DNA from: Piscinibacter defluvii
GTDB lineage: Bacteria > Pseudomonadota > Gammaproteobacteria > Burkholderiales > Burkholderiaceae_C
Direction: 5' to 3'
Assembly: GCF_004011805.1 (NCBI RefSeq)
Contig: NZ_RCHJ01000014.1
Coordinates: 1-64,000 of the forward strand
Length of the DNA: 64,000 bases
Made by a program: the position numbers and the translations under genes. Shown piece after piece: positions 63,050 through 64,000 of the stretch. Each line of letters begins with the position of its first letter. Positions within the stretch are counted from its first letter, which is position 1. The notes below the pieces were generated by a model that saw only the letters and a list, made by a program, of their open reading frames with translations, was not told the DNA's origin and did not search any database.

Positions 63050-63982
63050 CTAGCGCAAATCGGCGTTCACGCTGTCGGTGCGGTCGGCGAACAGGTCGAC
63101 GATTTGTTCGCGCAGCCACTGATTGGCCGCCGAGCGGTGCAGCTTGGCATGCCAGAACAGCGTGATGGCCACCTCCGGCAGCTCGGCCGGATGGGGCGCG
63201 CTGACCAGGCCGAAGGGCTCGACCAGGCGCTGCGCGAGCCGCTCGGGCACCGTGGCCACCAGGTCCGAGCCCTGCAGGATGTGGCCCACGCCGACGAAGT
63301 GCGGCACGGTCAGCCGAACGCGCCGCTCGATGCCGGCGCGGCGCAGTCGTTCGTCCACCCGGCCGTGCCCGGTGCCGGCCGACACCACCACCAGGTGCTC
63401 GGCGGCGCGGAAGTCCGCCAGCGTGAGACGCTTGCGGTCGAGCCGGTGGCCGCGCCGGAACAGGCACACGTAGCGCTGGCTGAACAGCCGGCGCTGGAAG
63501 AAGCCGCCCTTGAGCTGCGGCAGCAGGCCGATCGCCAGGTCCACCTTGCCGGCCTCCATCTCCTCCTTCAGGTTCACCGCCGTGTTGCGCACGGTGGACA
63601 GCAGCAGGCCCGGCGCCGCGCGGCGCAGCCGCTCGACCAGCGCGGGCAGGAAGACGATCTCGCCGATGTCGGTCATGCCGATCGTCACCGACTGCTCGGC
63701 CCGCGACGGCTCGAAGCCGCGCTGCGGGTTCAGGCCGCGGTGGATCAGCGCCAGCGCCTCGCCCACCGGCGCGGCCAGCTGCTCGGCGCGCGGCGTGGGC
63801 ACCATGCCGGCGCTGGTGCGCAGGAACAGCTCGTCGCCGAACAGCCGGCGCAGCCGCGCCAGCGCGTTGCTGACCGCCGGCTGCGTCAGCCCCAGCCCCT
63901 CGGCCACCGCCGACACGCGCCGCTCGGCATACAGGCGCTGGAACAGCACCAGCAGGTTCAGGTCGAGGTCACGCAGCTCCAT
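63050..63982 (-). CDS. LysR-family regulator, NahR/DntR-like
   Basis: The 310-residue protein has the LysR winged helix at about 6-65 (SAVAEGLGLTQPAVSNALARLRRLF) and a periplasmic-binding-like effector domain from about 90. The start MELRDLDLNLLVLF resembles NahR, NagR and DntR, regulators that respond to aromatic acids. Possible targets are the YCII/ECF42 genes downstream or genes left of the promoter beyond the window edge. Only 18 bases of upstream sequence are available. Effector specificity cannot be told from sequence. Confidence 0.92.
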   Translation of the reverse strand: MELRDLDLNLLVLFQRLYAERRVSAVAEGLGLTQPAVSNALARLRRLFGDELFLRTSAGMVPTPRAEQLAAPVGEALALIHRGLNPQRGFEPSRAEQSVTIGMTDIGEIVFLPALVERLRRAAPGLLLSTVRNTAVNLKEEMEAGKVDLAIGLLPQLKGGFFQRRLFSQRYVCLFRRGHRLDRKRLTLADFRAAEHLVVVSAGTGHGRVDERLRRAGIERRVRLTVPHFVGVGHILQGSDLVATVPERLAQRLVEPFGLVSAPHPAELPEVAITLFWHAKLHRSAANQWLREQIVDLFADRTDSVNADLR

Positions 63983-64000
63983 CGCGGCAACATTGACGCT

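Overview
The window is about 64 kb of very GC-rich DNA from a betaproteobacterium, most likely a Burkholderiales of the Rubrivivax/Leptothrix/Ideonella type. This placement is inferred from gene content, gene order (pilB-pilC-pilD-coaE-zapD-yacG; tRNA-Pro, ispB | rplU-rpmA-obgE-proB; hemA-prfA-prmC-grxD-ubiX), codon bias and one intergenic repeat of a style I recognise from that group. No sequence search was run. Coding density is very high and no gene-free stretch exceeds 300 bases.

Left end (1-7256, minus strand): a two-partner secretion locus. A TpsB/FhaC-type outer-membrane transporter is followed by a very large TpsA exoprotein that runs off the left edge of the window.

Centre (7257-40742, nearly all plus strand): a complete-looking type VI secretion system (T6SS) in two blocks. 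Block 1 is tssA, tssB, tssC, hcp, two further Hcp-like genes (one with a long charged insertion), a zinc-ribbon protein, tagJ, tssE, tssF, tssG, clpV, vgrG, a DUF4123 adaptor, two unrecognised proteins, an FHA protein, a PppA phosphatase and a PAAR-like protein. Block 2 is tssK, tssL (with a peptidoglycan-binding OmpA domain), tssM, tagF, the kinase ppkA and a degenerate TssB-TssC fusion. A small OmpA-family gene lies between the blocks on the opposite strand. No tssJ lipoprotein gene was found. A threonine-phosphorylation switch (PpkA, PppA, FHA protein, TagF) is present, so assembly is probably controlled after translation. The least conventional parts are the insertion-bearing Hcp, its zinc-ribbon neighbour, the TssBC fusion, and the DUF4123/582-residue/267-residue cargo-like group with a long hairpin repeat inside it.

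Right part (40743-64000): housekeeping genes. In order these are yacG, zapD, coaE and the type IV pilus genes pilD, pilC and pilB (minus); tRNA-Pro and ispB (minus); rplU, rpmA, a small membrane protein, obgE and proB (plus); rppH (minus); proS and a lytic transglycosylase (plus); ubiX, a monothiol glutaredoxin, an outer-membrane-like protein, prmC, prfA and hemA (minus); a small membrane protein (plus); miaB and a secreted protein (minus); then an ECF42-like sigma factor with two DGPF/YCII proteins and a NahR-like LysR regulator (minus). Many neighbours overlap by ATGA or GTGA, which indicates translational coupling. GTG and TTG starts are common.
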